Below, piece after piece: positions 41,978-50,138 of a stretch of 64,000 nt of DNA. Numbering within the stretch: the first letter of the stretch is position 1; each line of letters opens with the position of its first letter. Both the position numbers and the translations under genes were made by a program. The DNA is taken from the NCBI GenBank assembly GCA_031296105.1, contig JARLGJ010000014.1, positions 17,535 to 81,534 of the forward strand, written 5' to 3'. Origin of the DNA: Acidobacteriota bacterium (GTDB taxonomy: Bacteria; Acidobacteriota; Terriglobia; Terriglobales; Acidobacteriaceae). Below the pieces are notes generated by a model. That model saw only the letters and a program-made list of their open reading frames with translations, was not told the origin of the DNA and made no database searches.

Positions 41978-42406
41978 ATGGACGCAGTGACTTCCGAGAA
42001 GTTCTACGTGGGACTGACGCACACCTACACGCAGGTGATTGACGACAAACTGGTGCGGGCTTTTGCCGAACTCAGCGGCGACCGCAACCCGATTCACGTG
42101 GATGACGAAGTGGCCAAGAAGAGCCGCTTCGGACAGCGCATCGCGCACGGCGCCATCCTGTTCGGCATCGTCAGCAAGGTGCTGGGCATGGATATGCCGG
42201 GCGTGGGCACGGTGTACTTGAGCCAGGTGTGCAACTTCAAACTGCCGGTCCTGATCGGCGACACGGTGACCTTGAAGGCCGAGATCGTGGAGATCCTGCC
42301 GAAGAGCATCGCTCGCATCTCGACCATTGTCACCAAGCAGACCGGCGAAGTTGTGATGGATGGAGAAGCCCAGGTGAAGCTGCCGGGCTGGCTCTTCAAG
42401 TCGTAA
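41978..42406 (+). CDS. MaoC-family (R)-specific enoyl-CoA hydratase
   Basis: 142 aa from ATG 41978, with AAGGAG eight bases upstream. Hot-dog fold with the hydratase motif FAELSGDRNPIHVDDEVAKKSRFGQRIAHGAILFGI, containing the Asp (SGDRNPIH) and His catalytic pair. It hydrates crotonyl-CoA-type products of the dehydrogenases to (R)-3-hydroxyacyl-CoA. The operon has no 3-hydroxyacyl-CoA dehydrogenase or thiolase. Confidence 0.88.
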   Translation: MDAVTSEKFYVGLTHTYTQVIDDKLVRAFAELSGDRNPIHVDDEVAKKSRFGQRIAHGAILFGIVSKVLGMDMPGVGTVYLSQVCNFKLPVLIGDTVTLKAEIVEILPKSIARISTIVTKQTGEVVMDGEAQVKLPGWLFKS

Positions 42407-42441
42407 ACGGAAGCAAAACAAGTTGTACGCGCTGCACCGGC

Positions 42442-42499
42442 GCGGCTTGCTCCCGAACAGGTCTGCCAGCACTTTGAGCAGGGGCCGCGGGCAAGCCGC
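42442..42499. other. Inverted repeat between maoC-like gene and permease
   Basis: A 9-bp perfect inverted repeat (GCGGCTTGC 42442-42450 and GCAAGCCGC 42491-42499) with ACCGG on both flanks in the same orientation, in the 263-bp gap before the permease gene. A second, smaller inverted sequence (ATCGGG/CCCGAT) lies near 42602-42622. It may set the level of permease transcription relative to the upstream genes or mark a second promoter. Confidence 0.4.
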
Positions 42500-42669
42500 A
42501 CCGGATAAGCACGCTGACCGTACCGGAGATGCATAAGCCCGGCGCGTACGGCGAACCGTGGCCAATTTTCAGTGGTGAAATTTTCCGAAGCAAATGAATC
42601 ATCGGGCGCTGTTCCCCGATTCATCGCTCTCATCATTTACGGCGGTGCGGCGCTCCTGGGAGGAACTAT

Positions 42670-44067
42670 ATGGCGTTTATCGTATGTATCGCCGCGCTTT
42701 GCTTCCTGATGTTTGTTGCCTACCGCGGCTTCAGCGTCATCCTCTTCGCGCCGGTGGCCGCGCTGCTGGCCGTGCTGCTGACCCAGCCCAAGGCGGTGCT
42801 GCCGGTTTACAGCGGCCTGTTCATGGCGAAGATGGTGGTCTTTGTTCAGAATTACTTTCCGGCCTTCATGTTGGGCGCAATTTTTGGCAAGGTGATCGAG
42901 CTTTCCGGCTTTGCCAAGGCGATTGTGCACGCGGTGGTCAAGCTGCTTGGCCCATCGCGCGCCATGCTGTCGATTGTCACCGTCTGTGCGCTGCTCACCT
43001 ATGGCGGCGTCTCGCTCTTCGTGGTGGTCTTTGCCGTCTATCCCTTCGCGGTGGAACTCTTCCGCGAGTTGAACATCCCCAAGCGGCTCATCCCCGGCAC
43101 CATCGCCATGGGCGCTTTCACCTTCACCATGGATTCGCTGCCGGGCACGCCGCAGATTCAGAACATCATCCCCACCACGTTCTTCAAGACCAACGCCTAC
43201 GCGGCCCCCATCCTGGGAACCATCGGCGCGGTGTTCATCCTCGCCATCGGCATGACCTATCTGGAGTGGCAGCGGCGCAAGGCGCAGAAGGCGGGCGAGG
43301 GCTACGGCACCGGCCACATCAACGAGCCTGAGCCGATTGACATGAGCGATCTGCCCAACCCTTACATCTCCATTCTGCCGCTGCTGGTGGTGGGCATCAT
43401 GAACGTGGTCTTCACCCGCAAGATCATTCCCGCGTTTTACGGCGACGCATACAGCTTTCAGCTCAGCTCGGGAATGCATGATCCGATCGCGGTGAAGGTG
43501 CCGGGCATGGTTGGCATCTGGGCGGTGGAAGCCGCGCTGGTGCTGGGCATCCTGACGGTGGTTGTGTTCGGCTGGAAGCGGATTGGCAACAAGTTCGCCG
43601 ACGGCACCAAGAGCGCCATTGGCGGCGCCTTGCTGGCTTCCATGAACACGGCCAGTGAGTACGGCTTCGGCTCGGTCATTAGCGCGCTGCCCGGCTTTGT
43701 GCTGGTCAGCGGCGCCCTGAGCAAGATTCCGAACCCACTGATCAAGGAGGCATTGAGCGTCAACATCCTGGCCGGCATCACCGGTTCGGCTTCAGGCGGC
43801 ATGGGCATTGCGCTGGCCGCTATGTCGCAGCAGTTTATCGACGCCGCCAACGCCGCGCACATTCCCATGGAAGTGCTGCATCGCGTGGCCGCCATGGCCT
43901 CGGGAGGCATGGATACCTTGCCGCATAACGGCGCCGTCATTACTTTGCTGGCCGTCACGGGACTTACTCATAAACAGTCCTATAAGGACATATTCGCTGT
44001 TACTTGCATTAAGACAACTGCCGTCTTCTTCATCATCGCAGTGTTCTACCTTACCCATCTGGTGTAA
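42670..44067 (+). CDS. GntP-family carboxylate permease
   Basis: 465 aa with about 12-13 membrane helices. The pattern TYGGVSLFVVVFAVYPFAVELF, GAFTFTMDSLPGTPQIQNIIPTTFF and the C-terminal MASGGMDTLPHNGAVITLLAVTGL fits the GntP/ion-transporter superfamily, whose members carry gluconate or hydroxybutyrate. In this operon a short-chain fatty or hydroxy acid is the likely substrate, delivered to the CoA-transferase. It has a good GGGAGGAAC site eight bases before the ATG. Confidence 0.82.
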   Translation: MAFIVCIAALCFLMFVAYRGFSVILFAPVAALLAVLLTQPKAVLPVYSGLFMAKMVVFVQNYFPAFMLGAIFGKVIELSGFAKAIVHAVVKLLGPSRAMLSIVTVCALLTYGGVSLFVVVFAVYPFAVELFRELNIPKRLIPGTIAMGAFTFTMDSLPGTPQIQNIIPTTFFKTNAYAAPILGTIGAVFILAIGMTYLEWQRRKAQKAGEGYGTGHINEPEPIDMSDLPNPYISILPLLVVGIMNVVFTRKIIPAFYGDAYSFQLSSGMHDPIAVKVPGMVGIWAVEAALVLGILTVVVFGWKRIGNKFADGTKSAIGGALLASMNTASEYGFGSVISALPGFVLVSGALSKIPNPLIKEALSVNILAGITGSASGGMGIALAAMSQQFIDAANAAHIPMEVLHRVAAMASGGMDTLPHNGAVITLLAVTGLTHKQSYKDIFAVTCIKTTAVFFIIAVFYLTHLV

Positions 44068-44085
44068 CCCGGGCTGAACGGCTTC

Positions 44086-44116
44086 GGCGGGAGCAGGCGT
44101 GCTCCCGCCCTTTTTT
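44086..44116 (+). terminator. Terminator of the short-chain acid operon
   Basis: GGCGGGAGCA pairs with TGCTCCCGCC around GGCG, followed by CTTTTTTG. Strong rho-independent signal 18 bases after the permease stop. Confidence 0.9.
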
Positions 44117-44181
44117 GTTTCCGCAGCAAACGCAAAAGCGCCTCGTAAATTTGCATTTACGAGGCGCTCTCAAAAACTTAA

Positions 44182-44268
44182 TGGTGCCGAAGAAGGGACT
44201 CGAACCCCCACACCCTTGCGAGTACATGGACCTGAACCATGCGCGTCTGCCAATTCCGCCACTTCGGC
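44182..44268 (-). tRNA. tRNA-Leu (anticodon CAG)
   Basis: 87 nt including encoded CCA. Acceptor GCCGAAG with CTTCGGC, D-arm sequence GGCGGAATTGGCAGACGCG typical of tRNA-Leu, anticodon stem CATGG/CCATG with loop TTCAGGT (CAG at 44232-44234), long variable arm, and T arm with GGTTCGAGTCC. Convergent with the upstream operon. Confidence 0.95.
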
Positions 44269-44587
44269 ACGGAGAAAAGGTTGTGGCGCAAGCGCCTCCG
44301 GTTCAAAAAACCGGCCTTTCCTTTGGCTACATTCGAATTGTAACACAGCGAAGGGCTTTGTCGAGCCTCTGGCAGAAGCATCCTAACTCGTGCATTCACA
44401 GCAGGTTGAAAAAGTTTTCCAGAGGCCGGCCAAATTTGACGTAGGTGCGGTGCTATGCCGCTGGCGGCGGAGTTTGCTATGCTGTGTCGGCTGTTCCGGG
44501 GTGAGCCGCCGCGTCATTTGTCTGGCGTGGAGAGACGGTGAATTACCCCACATACGCAAGCACTGGGCACAGCCGAGGAAGTCCTTT
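44269..44587. other. Intergenic region upstream of tRNA-Leu
   Basis: 319 bp holding the tRNA-Leu promoter on one side and that of the small kinase-like gene on the other. A short hairpin (CCGGTT/AACCGG, 44299-44316) followed by CCTTTCC is the only structure noticed. No gene is supported. Confidence 0.35.
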
Positions 44588-44854
44588 ATGTCCGATCCTG
44601 CCCCCAATTCCGCCGTTCAGATTCCCCTTCCGGTTGTAAAAGAGCTGCGCCGGCTGGCGCACGACCTGAGCAACTCCATTGAAACCGTGATGCAGGCCAG
44701 CTATTTGCTGAGTCAGGCCGAGATGAAAGAGACCGACCGGCGCTGGGTGACGATGATCGATCAGGCGGCGCGCGACTCGGCGCGCATCAACCGCGAAATA
44801 CGCGAAGTTCTGCGCCAGCAGACTACAAAATCAGAACCTCCGCAGCCCGAGTAA
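44588..44854 (+). CDS. Small orphan histidine-kinase dimerisation-like protein
   Basis: 88 aa from ATG 44588 (an earlier in-frame start at 44390 gives an implausible Cys/Arg-rich extension). The core VVKELRRLAHDLSNSIETVMQASYLLSQAEMKETDRRWVTMI resembles the first helix of a HisKA domain, with the H-box-like LAHDLSNSIE, and a second helix (DQAARDSARINREIREVLRQ). There is no ATPase domain. It may be a phosphotransfer or dimerisation module acting with another kinase, or a decayed kinase; I cannot tell which. Confidence 0.6.
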   Translation: MSDPAPNSAVQIPLPVVKELRRLAHDLSNSIETVMQASYLLSQAEMKETDRRWVTMIDQAARDSARINREIREVLRQQTTKSEPPQPE

Positions 44855-44924
44855 ATAGCTCCCGGATTTCGTTGCCCGGCCCTTCCGCGGCTGCTACACT
44901 CGTGGCGTTTTCCGGGAGGAATCG

Positions 44925-45719
44925 ATGGCAGACACGGGTTCTTTTGAAAATCTCCGCTACGAAAAAAAAGAGCAGATTGCGTTCATCACCATTGCGCGTC
45001 CCAAGGTGCTGAATGCGCTCAATGCGGCCACTCTGCTGGAGTTGAGCCGCGCCATACGAGCCGTGCACGAAGACGATGACGTGCGCGTGGTCATTCTTAC
45101 CGGCGAAGGCGAGAAGTCATTTGTGGCCGGCGCGGACATCAACGAATTCACCGCGCTGGGAGCGGTCGGGGCCCAGGCGCTGGCGCGCCGCGGGCAGGGC
45201 GTCTTCGCGCAGATTGAAAATTGCGGCAAGCCGGTGATTGCCGCGGTCAACGGATTCGCCCTGGGCGGCGGCTGCGAGCTGGCGCTGGCCTGCACCTTCC
45301 GCATCGCCTCGGAGACAGCGCGCTTCGGCCAGCCGGAGACGAAGCTGGGGCTTATCCCCGGCTACGGAGGCACGCAGCGGCTGCCGCGCCTGGTGGGCAA
45401 GGGACGCGCCCTGCAGATCATCCTGACCGGAGACATGGTGAAGGCCGATGAGGCGCTGCGCATTGGTCTGGTGAACGAAGTGGTGGCCGCCGCCGAACTG
45501 TTGCCCCGCGCCGAGGCCATCGCCAAAAAGATCATTGCCAACGCCCCCATTGCCACCCGCCTGACGATTGAATCGGTCAGCAAGGGGTGGGATATGAGCC
45601 TGGAAGACGGCCTGGCCTTTGAGGCGGCGCTGTTCGGCATGAGCTTTGCCACCAAAGATAAGGCAGAGGGAACGGCGGCCTTCCTGGAAAAGCGCGCCCC
45701 GGCGTTCAAGGGCGAGTAA
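44925..45719 (+). CDS. Enoyl-CoA hydratase (crotonase family)
   Basis: 264 aa. It has RPKVLNALNAATLLEL, the oxyanion loop SFVAGADINEF, and NGFALGGGCELALACTFRIASETARFGQPETKLGLIPGYGGTQRL with both catalytic glutamates (GCELAL and QPETKLG). This is the classic bacterial crotonase that makes (S)-3-hydroxyacyl-CoA. ATG preceded by GGGAGG. It is alone, but could complete the beta-oxidation started by the operon at 34.6-44 kb. Confidence 0.9.
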   Translation: MADTGSFENLRYEKKEQIAFITIARPKVLNALNAATLLELSRAIRAVHEDDDVRVVILTGEGEKSFVAGADINEFTALGAVGAQALARRGQGVFAQIENCGKPVIAAVNGFALGGGCELALACTFRIASETARFGQPETKLGLIPGYGGTQRLPRLVGKGRALQIILTGDMVKADEALRIGLVNEVVAAAELLPRAEAIAKKIIANAPIATRLTIESVSKGWDMSLEDGLAFEAALFGMSFATKDKAEGTAAFLEKRAPAFKGE

Positions 45720-45821
45720 GCCGTTTCCGGAAGGGAAACACGGGCATAACGGCCGCTGTGCGGTCTGTGTCGCGGCCCCTTTCGCGGGCAGCGGCGTGCC
45801 CGTGTGTGGTACAAAAGAACT

Positions 45822-46649
45822 GTGATCCGTTCATTCCATCGTCTGATTGTGCCTGGCCGCAAAGAGGATTTTCAGCGGCTGGAAGAGTTTTTCTCCGCTC
45901 TGGGCTTTGCCGAGGGCGAAAGCTGGCAAGGCAAGCGTTCCACGGGACGCAAGTTCAACGCCTTCGAGTCGGGCGTGGAGCTGGCAAAGGGCGAAGAGAT
46001 GCCCGCCGCCGACTACGTGGTCGAGGTGGACAACGCCGACATTGTGGCCGAAGCGGCGCACAAAAAGGGCTTTGTCTTTGTCAGCGACGTCGCCGATTGC
46101 TCCTGGGGAGCGCGCCTGTTCGTGCTGGAAATTCCAGCGGGCCTCGGCAAGCTGGCGGTGTTCAGCTACAAGCAGAACTGGCGGCAGCCCACGAAGGAAG
46201 CGCAACTGGATTCCACCGGCATGAAGTTTGCCATTGTGGTGGCGCGTTTCAATTCGTTCATCACCGAGCGCCTGCTGTCGGCGGCCACCGATGCTTTTGT
46301 ACGCACCGGCGCCAAGCTGGCCGATATTGAGATTGTTCGCGTGCCGGGAGCGTTTGAGCTGCCCACGGCGGCCAAGATGCTGGCCGAGACGGGCAAGTAC
46401 AACGCGCTGGTGGCCGTGGGCTGCGTCATCCGCGGCGACACGGCGCACTACGACGTGATCGTCAACGAAGTGACGCGCGGCATTGGCCAGGTGGCGCTGG
46501 ATACGGGCGTTCCCATCGGCTTTGGCGTGCTGACCTGCGATACTTTGGAGCAGGCCATTGACCGCGCTGGATTGAAGATGGGCAACAAGGGATTTGAAGC
46601 CGCGCTGGCCGCGCTGGAACTGGCCGCGCTGAAACAACAGACCAAATAG
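45822..46649 (+). CDS. ribH: VOC-domain / 6,7-dimethyl-8-ribityllumazine synthase fusion
   Basis: 275 aa from GTG 45822. Residues 1-~122 look like a glyoxalase/VOC domain (FHRLIVPGRKEDFQRLEEFF, AADYVVEVDNADIVAEAAHKKGF, WGARLFVLEIPAGLGKLAVF). Residues ~128-275 are complete lumazine synthase: LDSTGMKFAIVVARFNSFITERL, VPGAFELPTAAKML, VAVGCVIRGDTAHYDVIVNE and GVLTCDTLEQAIDRAG, where RGDTAHYD holds the conserved His. The frame is continuous and the lumazine synthase start region (AQLDSTG) is joined directly to the VOC end. It makes the riboflavin precursor; the VOC part is of unknown purpose. nusB follows after 33 bp. Confidence 0.85.
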   Translation: MIRSFHRLIVPGRKEDFQRLEEFFSALGFAEGESWQGKRSTGRKFNAFESGVELAKGEEMPAADYVVEVDNADIVAEAAHKKGFVFVSDVADCSWGARLFVLEIPAGLGKLAVFSYKQNWRQPTKEAQLDSTGMKFAIVVARFNSFITERLLSAATDAFVRTGAKLADIEIVRVPGAFELPTAAKMLAETGKYNALVAVGCVIRGDTAHYDVIVNEVTRGIGQVALDTGVPIGFGVLTCDTLEQAIDRAGLKMGNKGFEAALAALELAALKQQTK

Positions 46650-46682
46650 CTTTTTACGAAGTAGAAACGAGAAGTTGAAGTA

Positions 46683-47138
46683 GTGGTGACTGAGACCGGA
46701 AACAAGAAGATGGGTACACGCCGCAAATCGCGCGAATTGGCTTTGCAGATGCTGTTCCAGGCCGACATGGGCAAGCAGTCGGTGGAGCAGGTCCGCAAGA
46801 CGTTTTGGGCCGAGCGCCGCGACCTGGAAGACAGCGTGCGCAACTTTGCCGACGATATTTTCCGCGTGGCCATGGAGCGCTACAACGAGATCAGCGATCT
46901 TCTGGAGGGCCAGGCCGAGCACTGGCGCCTGGAGCGCATGGCCGCCGTCGATCGCAACATTCTGCGGGCGGGCGTAGCCGAGTTCCTGGGCTTTCCCAAG
47001 ACGCCGCGGCCGGTGATTATCAACGAGGCGCTGGAGATTGCCCGCCGCTTCTCCTCCCCGGAGAGCGTGCAGTTCATCAACGGCGTGCTGGATTCCGTGG
47101 CACGCAAGATGGAGCCGCAGGCGTCCAACAGGAAGTGA
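46683..47138 (+). CDS. nusB: Transcription antitermination factor NusB
   Basis: 151 aa from GTG 46683. All-helical NusB pattern: RRKSRELALQMLFQADM at the N-terminus, LEGQAEHWRLERMAAVDRNILRAGVAEFLGF and PVIINEALEIARRFSSPESVQFINGVLDSVARK at the C-terminus. NusB with NusE binds boxA RNA in rRNA transcripts. Adjacent to ribH as in many bacteria. Confidence 0.93.
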   Translation: MVTETGNKKMGTRRKSRELALQMLFQADMGKQSVEQVRKTFWAERRDLEDSVRNFADDIFRVAMERYNEISDLLEGQAEHWRLERMAAVDRNILRAGVAEFLGFPKTPRPVIINEALEIARRFSSPESVQFINGVLDSVARKMEPQASNRK

Positions 47139-47283
47139 ACGCGGGCGGCGCCCTGCCGCCCGAATCAGTATTCTTAATGGCTTGAGCAACAGGAGCGCGG
47201 CTGTAGAGCGGCGCTTCTGCGTTATCCTGATCCTTACCGTTCCATCCGGCCGGCATTTTTTCAAATCATCGAGGACCTGGCAT

Positions 47284-48816
47284 ATGAAGGCGACTCCCAA
47301 GATCGCAGTGTTTGATACCACCCTTCGCGACGGCGAGCAGGCGGCCGGTACACGCCTGGGCAAGCGCGACAAGATGACCATTGCGCGGCAACTGGCCAAG
47401 CTGCGGGTGGATATCATCGAAGCGGGTTTTCCGGCGTCGTCTCCCGAGGATTTTGATGCCGTGCGCGAGATCGCGCTCGGGGTGGAAGGGCCCACCATTT
47501 GCGCCCTGTCGCGCGCCGTTCCGTCCGACATTGAAGCCTGCGGCAAGGCGTTGGCCAAGGCGCGCCGTCCGCGCATTCATACCGGCATCGGCGTCAGCGA
47601 CATTCACATCATGGGCAAGTTCCAGGATGACCGCTACGGCAAGACGCTGGAGGGCAAGAAGGACAAGCTGGTAGCTATCGCCGTGGACGCCGTCAAGCGC
47701 GCGCGCAACTGCTCGGCCGAGGTGCAGTTCTACGCCGAGGACGCGGGCCGCTCCGATCCCGAGTACCTGTACCGGATGCTGGAGGCGGTCATCGCCGCCG
47801 GCGCCACGGTGGTCAACATTCCAGACACGACCGGCTACACCGTGCCCGAGCAGTACGGCGCGCTGATTGCCGGCATCAAAAAGAACGTGCCGAACATCGA
47901 CAAGGCCGTCATCAGCGTGCACTGCCATGACGATCTGGGCCTGGCCGTGGCCAACTCGCTGGCCGGCGTCATCAACGGCGCGCGCCAGGTGGAAGGCACC
48001 ATCAACGGCATCGGCGAACGCGCCGGCAACGCCGCCATTGAAGAAGTGGTGATGGGCCTGCGCACGCGCCATGATTATTACGGCGTCAGCACCGGCATTG
48101 AGCCCAAAGAGTTCTTCCGTACCAGCCGCATGGTGGCCGATATGCTCGGCATGCCGGTTCCGGCTAACAAGGCCGTCATCGGCACCAACGCCTTCTCGCA
48201 CAGCTCGGGCATCCACGTGGACGGCTTCCTGAAGAACCGCCAGACCTACGAGATCATGCGTCCCGAGGACGTGGGGTTGAACGAGAGCCGCGTGGTGCTG
48301 ACCGCCCGCACCGGTCGCGCCGGGCTGCGCGCCCGCCTGGAAAAGCTCGGCTACAAGCTGGAAAAGGAAGAGATCGAAAGCCTCTATCAGCGCTTCCTGA
48401 CCGTGGCCGATAAAAAGCAGGAAGTGCTCGACGAGGATCTGGCGGCCATTGTGCACGACGAGCTGCCGCAGACCGAGACGGCCATCAAGCTGGATTCGCT
48501 GCACGTCTTCAGCGGCACCGGAGCCATTCCCACGGCCACCATACGCCTGCACCTGAAGGGTGTGCTGAAGCAGGGCGCATCTATCGGCGACGGTCCGGTG
48601 GACGCTGTGTACAAGGCGATTGCCGCCATCACCGGGGTAAAGGCCAAGCTGCTGCGTTATGAGATCCGGGCCATCACCGGCGGCACCGAGGCCTTGGGCG
48701 AGGTGAACGTGCATCTGGAGCTGGATGGACGCCGCGCCATGGGCCGCGGAGCTTCCACCGACATTGTGGAAGCCAGCGCCAAGGCCTACGTGGATGGCTT
48801 GAATCGAGTGATGTAG
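47284..48816 (+). CDS. leuA: 2-isopropylmalate synthase LeuA
   Basis: 510 aa, ATG 47284. TIM-barrel catalytic domain with FDTTLRDGEQAAGTRLG, VQFYAEDAGRSD, VNIPDTTGYTVPEQYG, SVHCHDDLGLAVANSLAG and GTINGIGERAGNAAIEEVVMGL (metal-binding HxH and NGIGERAGN motifs), then the C-terminal leucine-sensing domain (about 395-510: FSGTGAIPTATIRLHLKG). It condenses acetyl-CoA with 2-oxoisovalerate in leucine synthesis. The citramalate synthase alternative is less likely given the DLGLAVANS and GNAA blocks. Its stop TAG is the first three bases of repeat copy B. Confidence 0.9.
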   Translation: MKATPKIAVFDTTLRDGEQAAGTRLGKRDKMTIARQLAKLRVDIIEAGFPASSPEDFDAVREIALGVEGPTICALSRAVPSDIEACGKALAKARRPRIHTGIGVSDIHIMGKFQDDRYGKTLEGKKDKLVAIAVDAVKRARNCSAEVQFYAEDAGRSDPEYLYRMLEAVIAAGATVVNIPDTTGYTVPEQYGALIAGIKKNVPNIDKAVISVHCHDDLGLAVANSLAGVINGARQVEGTINGIGERAGNAAIEEVVMGLRTRHDYYGVSTGIEPKEFFRTSRMVADMLGMPVPANKAVIGTNAFSHSSGIHVDGFLKNRQTYEIMRPEDVGLNESRVVLTARTGRAGLRARLEKLGYKLEKEEIESLYQRFLTVADKKQEVLDEDLAAIVHDELPQTETAIKLDSLHVFSGTGAIPTATIRLHLKGVLKQGASIGDGPVDAVYKAIAAITGVKAKLLRYEIRAITGGTEALGEVNVHLELDGRRAMGRGASTDIVEASAKAYVDGLNRVM

Positions 48817-48930
48817 AGCGGTTCCCGAGTCACTATATCCGGTGTAAATCGTGCACAGCCATTGCTCTCTGATGGTCGCAACGGCCTTGGCCGGTGGCTT
48901 CGGGACACGGCAACTCGAAAACCGCTCTAG
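48814..48930. repeat. Dispersed palindrome-ended repeat, copy B
   Basis: 117 bp, TAGAGCGGTTCCCGAGT at the left and ACTCGAAAACCGCTCTAG at the right. The interior (CTATATCCGG(T/C)GTAAAT, GTGCACAGCCATTGCT, GATGGTCGCAACGGCC, CTTCGGGACAC) is very close to copy C. Its left TAG is the leuA stop codon; its right end lies 12 bp upstream of the rnpB -10 box. Confidence 0.9.
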
Positions 48931-48942
48931 CCCTATCCGGGC

Positions 48943-48948
48943 TATAAT
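48943..48948 (+). promoter_or_regulatory. -10 box of rnpB
   Basis: Perfect TATAAT a few bases upstream of the RNase P RNA. The -35 region would fall inside the right end of repeat copy B (around 48920-48925), where no TTGACA-like hexamer is present. Confidence 0.6.
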
Positions 48949-48954
48949 CACAGA

Positions 48955-49385
48955 GCGAGTGTTGGAACCGGGTGATCGCCGCCCGCGGAGCTTACGCCGG
49001 TTTTGGCCGGAGAGTGCGCCGCGGGGGGAGGAAAGTCCGAACTCCGCAGGGTAGTGTGCCGGATAACGTCCGGGAGGGTGGCGTCAAAGTCACTCGACGG
49101 CCAGTGCCACAGAAAATATACCGCCTCCGGATTCGTCCGGCGGTAAGGGTGAAAAGGTGCGGTAAGAGCGCACCGGGCGTTCAGTAATGAACGCTGCATG
49201 GTAAACCCCACACGGAGCAAGACCAAATAGGGATGAAGTTTGCGGGCGCAATCCTGTAATGCGTGCCGTCCCGGCGCGCCAAACATCCGGGTAGGTCGCT
49301 TGAGCGTCGCGGTAACGCGCCGCCTAGACGAATGATCGCCACGGCAGCAATGCCGTACAGAATTCGGCTTACAGGTTCCAACGTT
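48955..49385 (+). ncRNA. rnpB: RNase P RNA, class A
   Basis: Catalytic RNA that matures tRNA 5' ends. Universally conserved blocks are seen: GAGGAAAGTCCG near 49028, the GGTAAGGGTGAAAAGGTGCG region near 49143, and ACAGAATTCGGCTTAC near 49357. The P1 helix pairs TGTTGGAACC (48960-48969) with GGTTCCAAC (49374-49382), which fixes both ends. Length of about 430 nt fits the bacterial ancestral type. Confidence 0.95.
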
Positions 49386-49558
49386 GCATGTGCCGCCGCG
49401 CCCCGAGAGAGGCCGGCGGCACTCCCATTTTCGTTGGATTTTCGCCCGGAAATAGCACGTCCAATGCCAACAAATTCGCCCGGTGGTCGCGAAAAAGGCT
49501 TTGCAATGGGGGGCGAAAGCCGCCCGTCGGTGCTAGCATCTATCCACTCGTATCACGT

Positions 49559-49726
49559 ATGGACCTTGAGAAGAACATTACCGACATTCTGCTGCTGGAG
49601 CAGATCTATGCGCTGCCCGACCGGCGTCCGCTGTCCATGGCCGACCGCGAAGCGGCCAACCAGCAGCACGACCACGCCATGGCGGAAAATCCCTGGTTCA
49701 AGCTCTGGCGGCAGTACGGCATCTAA
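49559..49726 (+). CDS. 55-residue hypothetical protein downstream of rnpB
   Basis: Short frame from ATG 49559: acidic helical start (MDLEKNITDILLLEQIYALP), DRRPLSMADREAANQQHDHAM and an aromatic end WFKLWRQYGI. Composition is protein-like and no longer gene overlaps it. No signal peptide, no known family. The ribosome-binding site is weak. Confidence 0.5.
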   Translation: MDLEKNITDILLLEQIYALPDRRPLSMADREAANQQHDHAMAENPWFKLWRQYGI

Positions 49727-49752
49727 TTCGGTGCATCTGACGCCGATCCTGT

Positions 49753-49980
49753 TTAGTGATGGTTACGCCGCTGTTCCTTGCGAGCTTCCTTGGCGGCCTT
49801 GTGCTGCGCCTTGCGCGCCTTCTTGTCGGCCTTGATCTTGTCCTTGCGCGACTTCGCCTGGAACTCCGCTACCGTGTAGTTGCGGTCTTGATTTTTCTTT
49901 TTCCGGGCCTGTGCCGGCGCGGGGGCTAGCAAGCTGAGGCCGAACACGGCGCAGCACGTGTAGATCAACCACTTCTTCAT
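49753..49980 (-). CDS. Small secreted lysine-rich protein
   Basis: 75 aa from ATG 49980 (GGAGAGACAG upstream). Signal peptide MKKWLIYTCCAVFGLSLLAP with cleavage after AQA near residue 25, then an extremely basic mature part (RKKKNQDRNYTVAEFQAKSR, then DKIKADKKARKAQHKAAKEARKEQRRNHH). Perhaps an envelope- or nucleic-acid-binding polypeptide; function unknown. Repeat copy C lies upstream. Confidence 0.65.
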   Translation of the reverse strand: MKKWLIYTCCAVFGLSLLAPAPAQARKKKNQDRNYTVAEFQAKSRKDKIKADKKARKAQHKAAKEARKEQRRNHH

Positions 49981-50020
49981 CTGTCTCTCCTGAACATGCA
50001 TCGTTGAATGTATTCCGCTT

Positions 50021-50138
50021 TAGAGCGGTTCCCGAGTAACTATATCCGGCGTAAATAGTGCACAGCCATTGCTCCCTGATGGTCGCAACGGCCCTTGGCC
50101 GGTGACTTCGGGACACAGCAACTCTGGAACCGCTCTAG
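50021..50138. repeat. Dispersed palindrome-ended repeat, copy C
   Basis: 118 bp, starting TAGAGCGGTTCCCGAGTAAC and ending ACTCTGGAACCGCTCTAG. About 90 % like copy B by eye. Its right end contains the stop codon of the minus-strand glycosyltransferase (50135-50137), so here the other terminus supplies the stop. The bases before it (CCGCTT) resemble a right terminus, as in copy A. Confidence 0.9.

Noticed and set aside
44390..44587. N-terminal extension of the HisKA-like protein
   Set aside because: The extension is Cys/Arg/Trp-rich and unlike a real N-terminus; ATG 44588 begins the helical core region.
47139..47283. T-box or leucine leader upstream of leuA
   Set aside because: No specifier loop, antiterminator or Leu-codon run could be found in the 145 bp; only a short hairpin after nusB.
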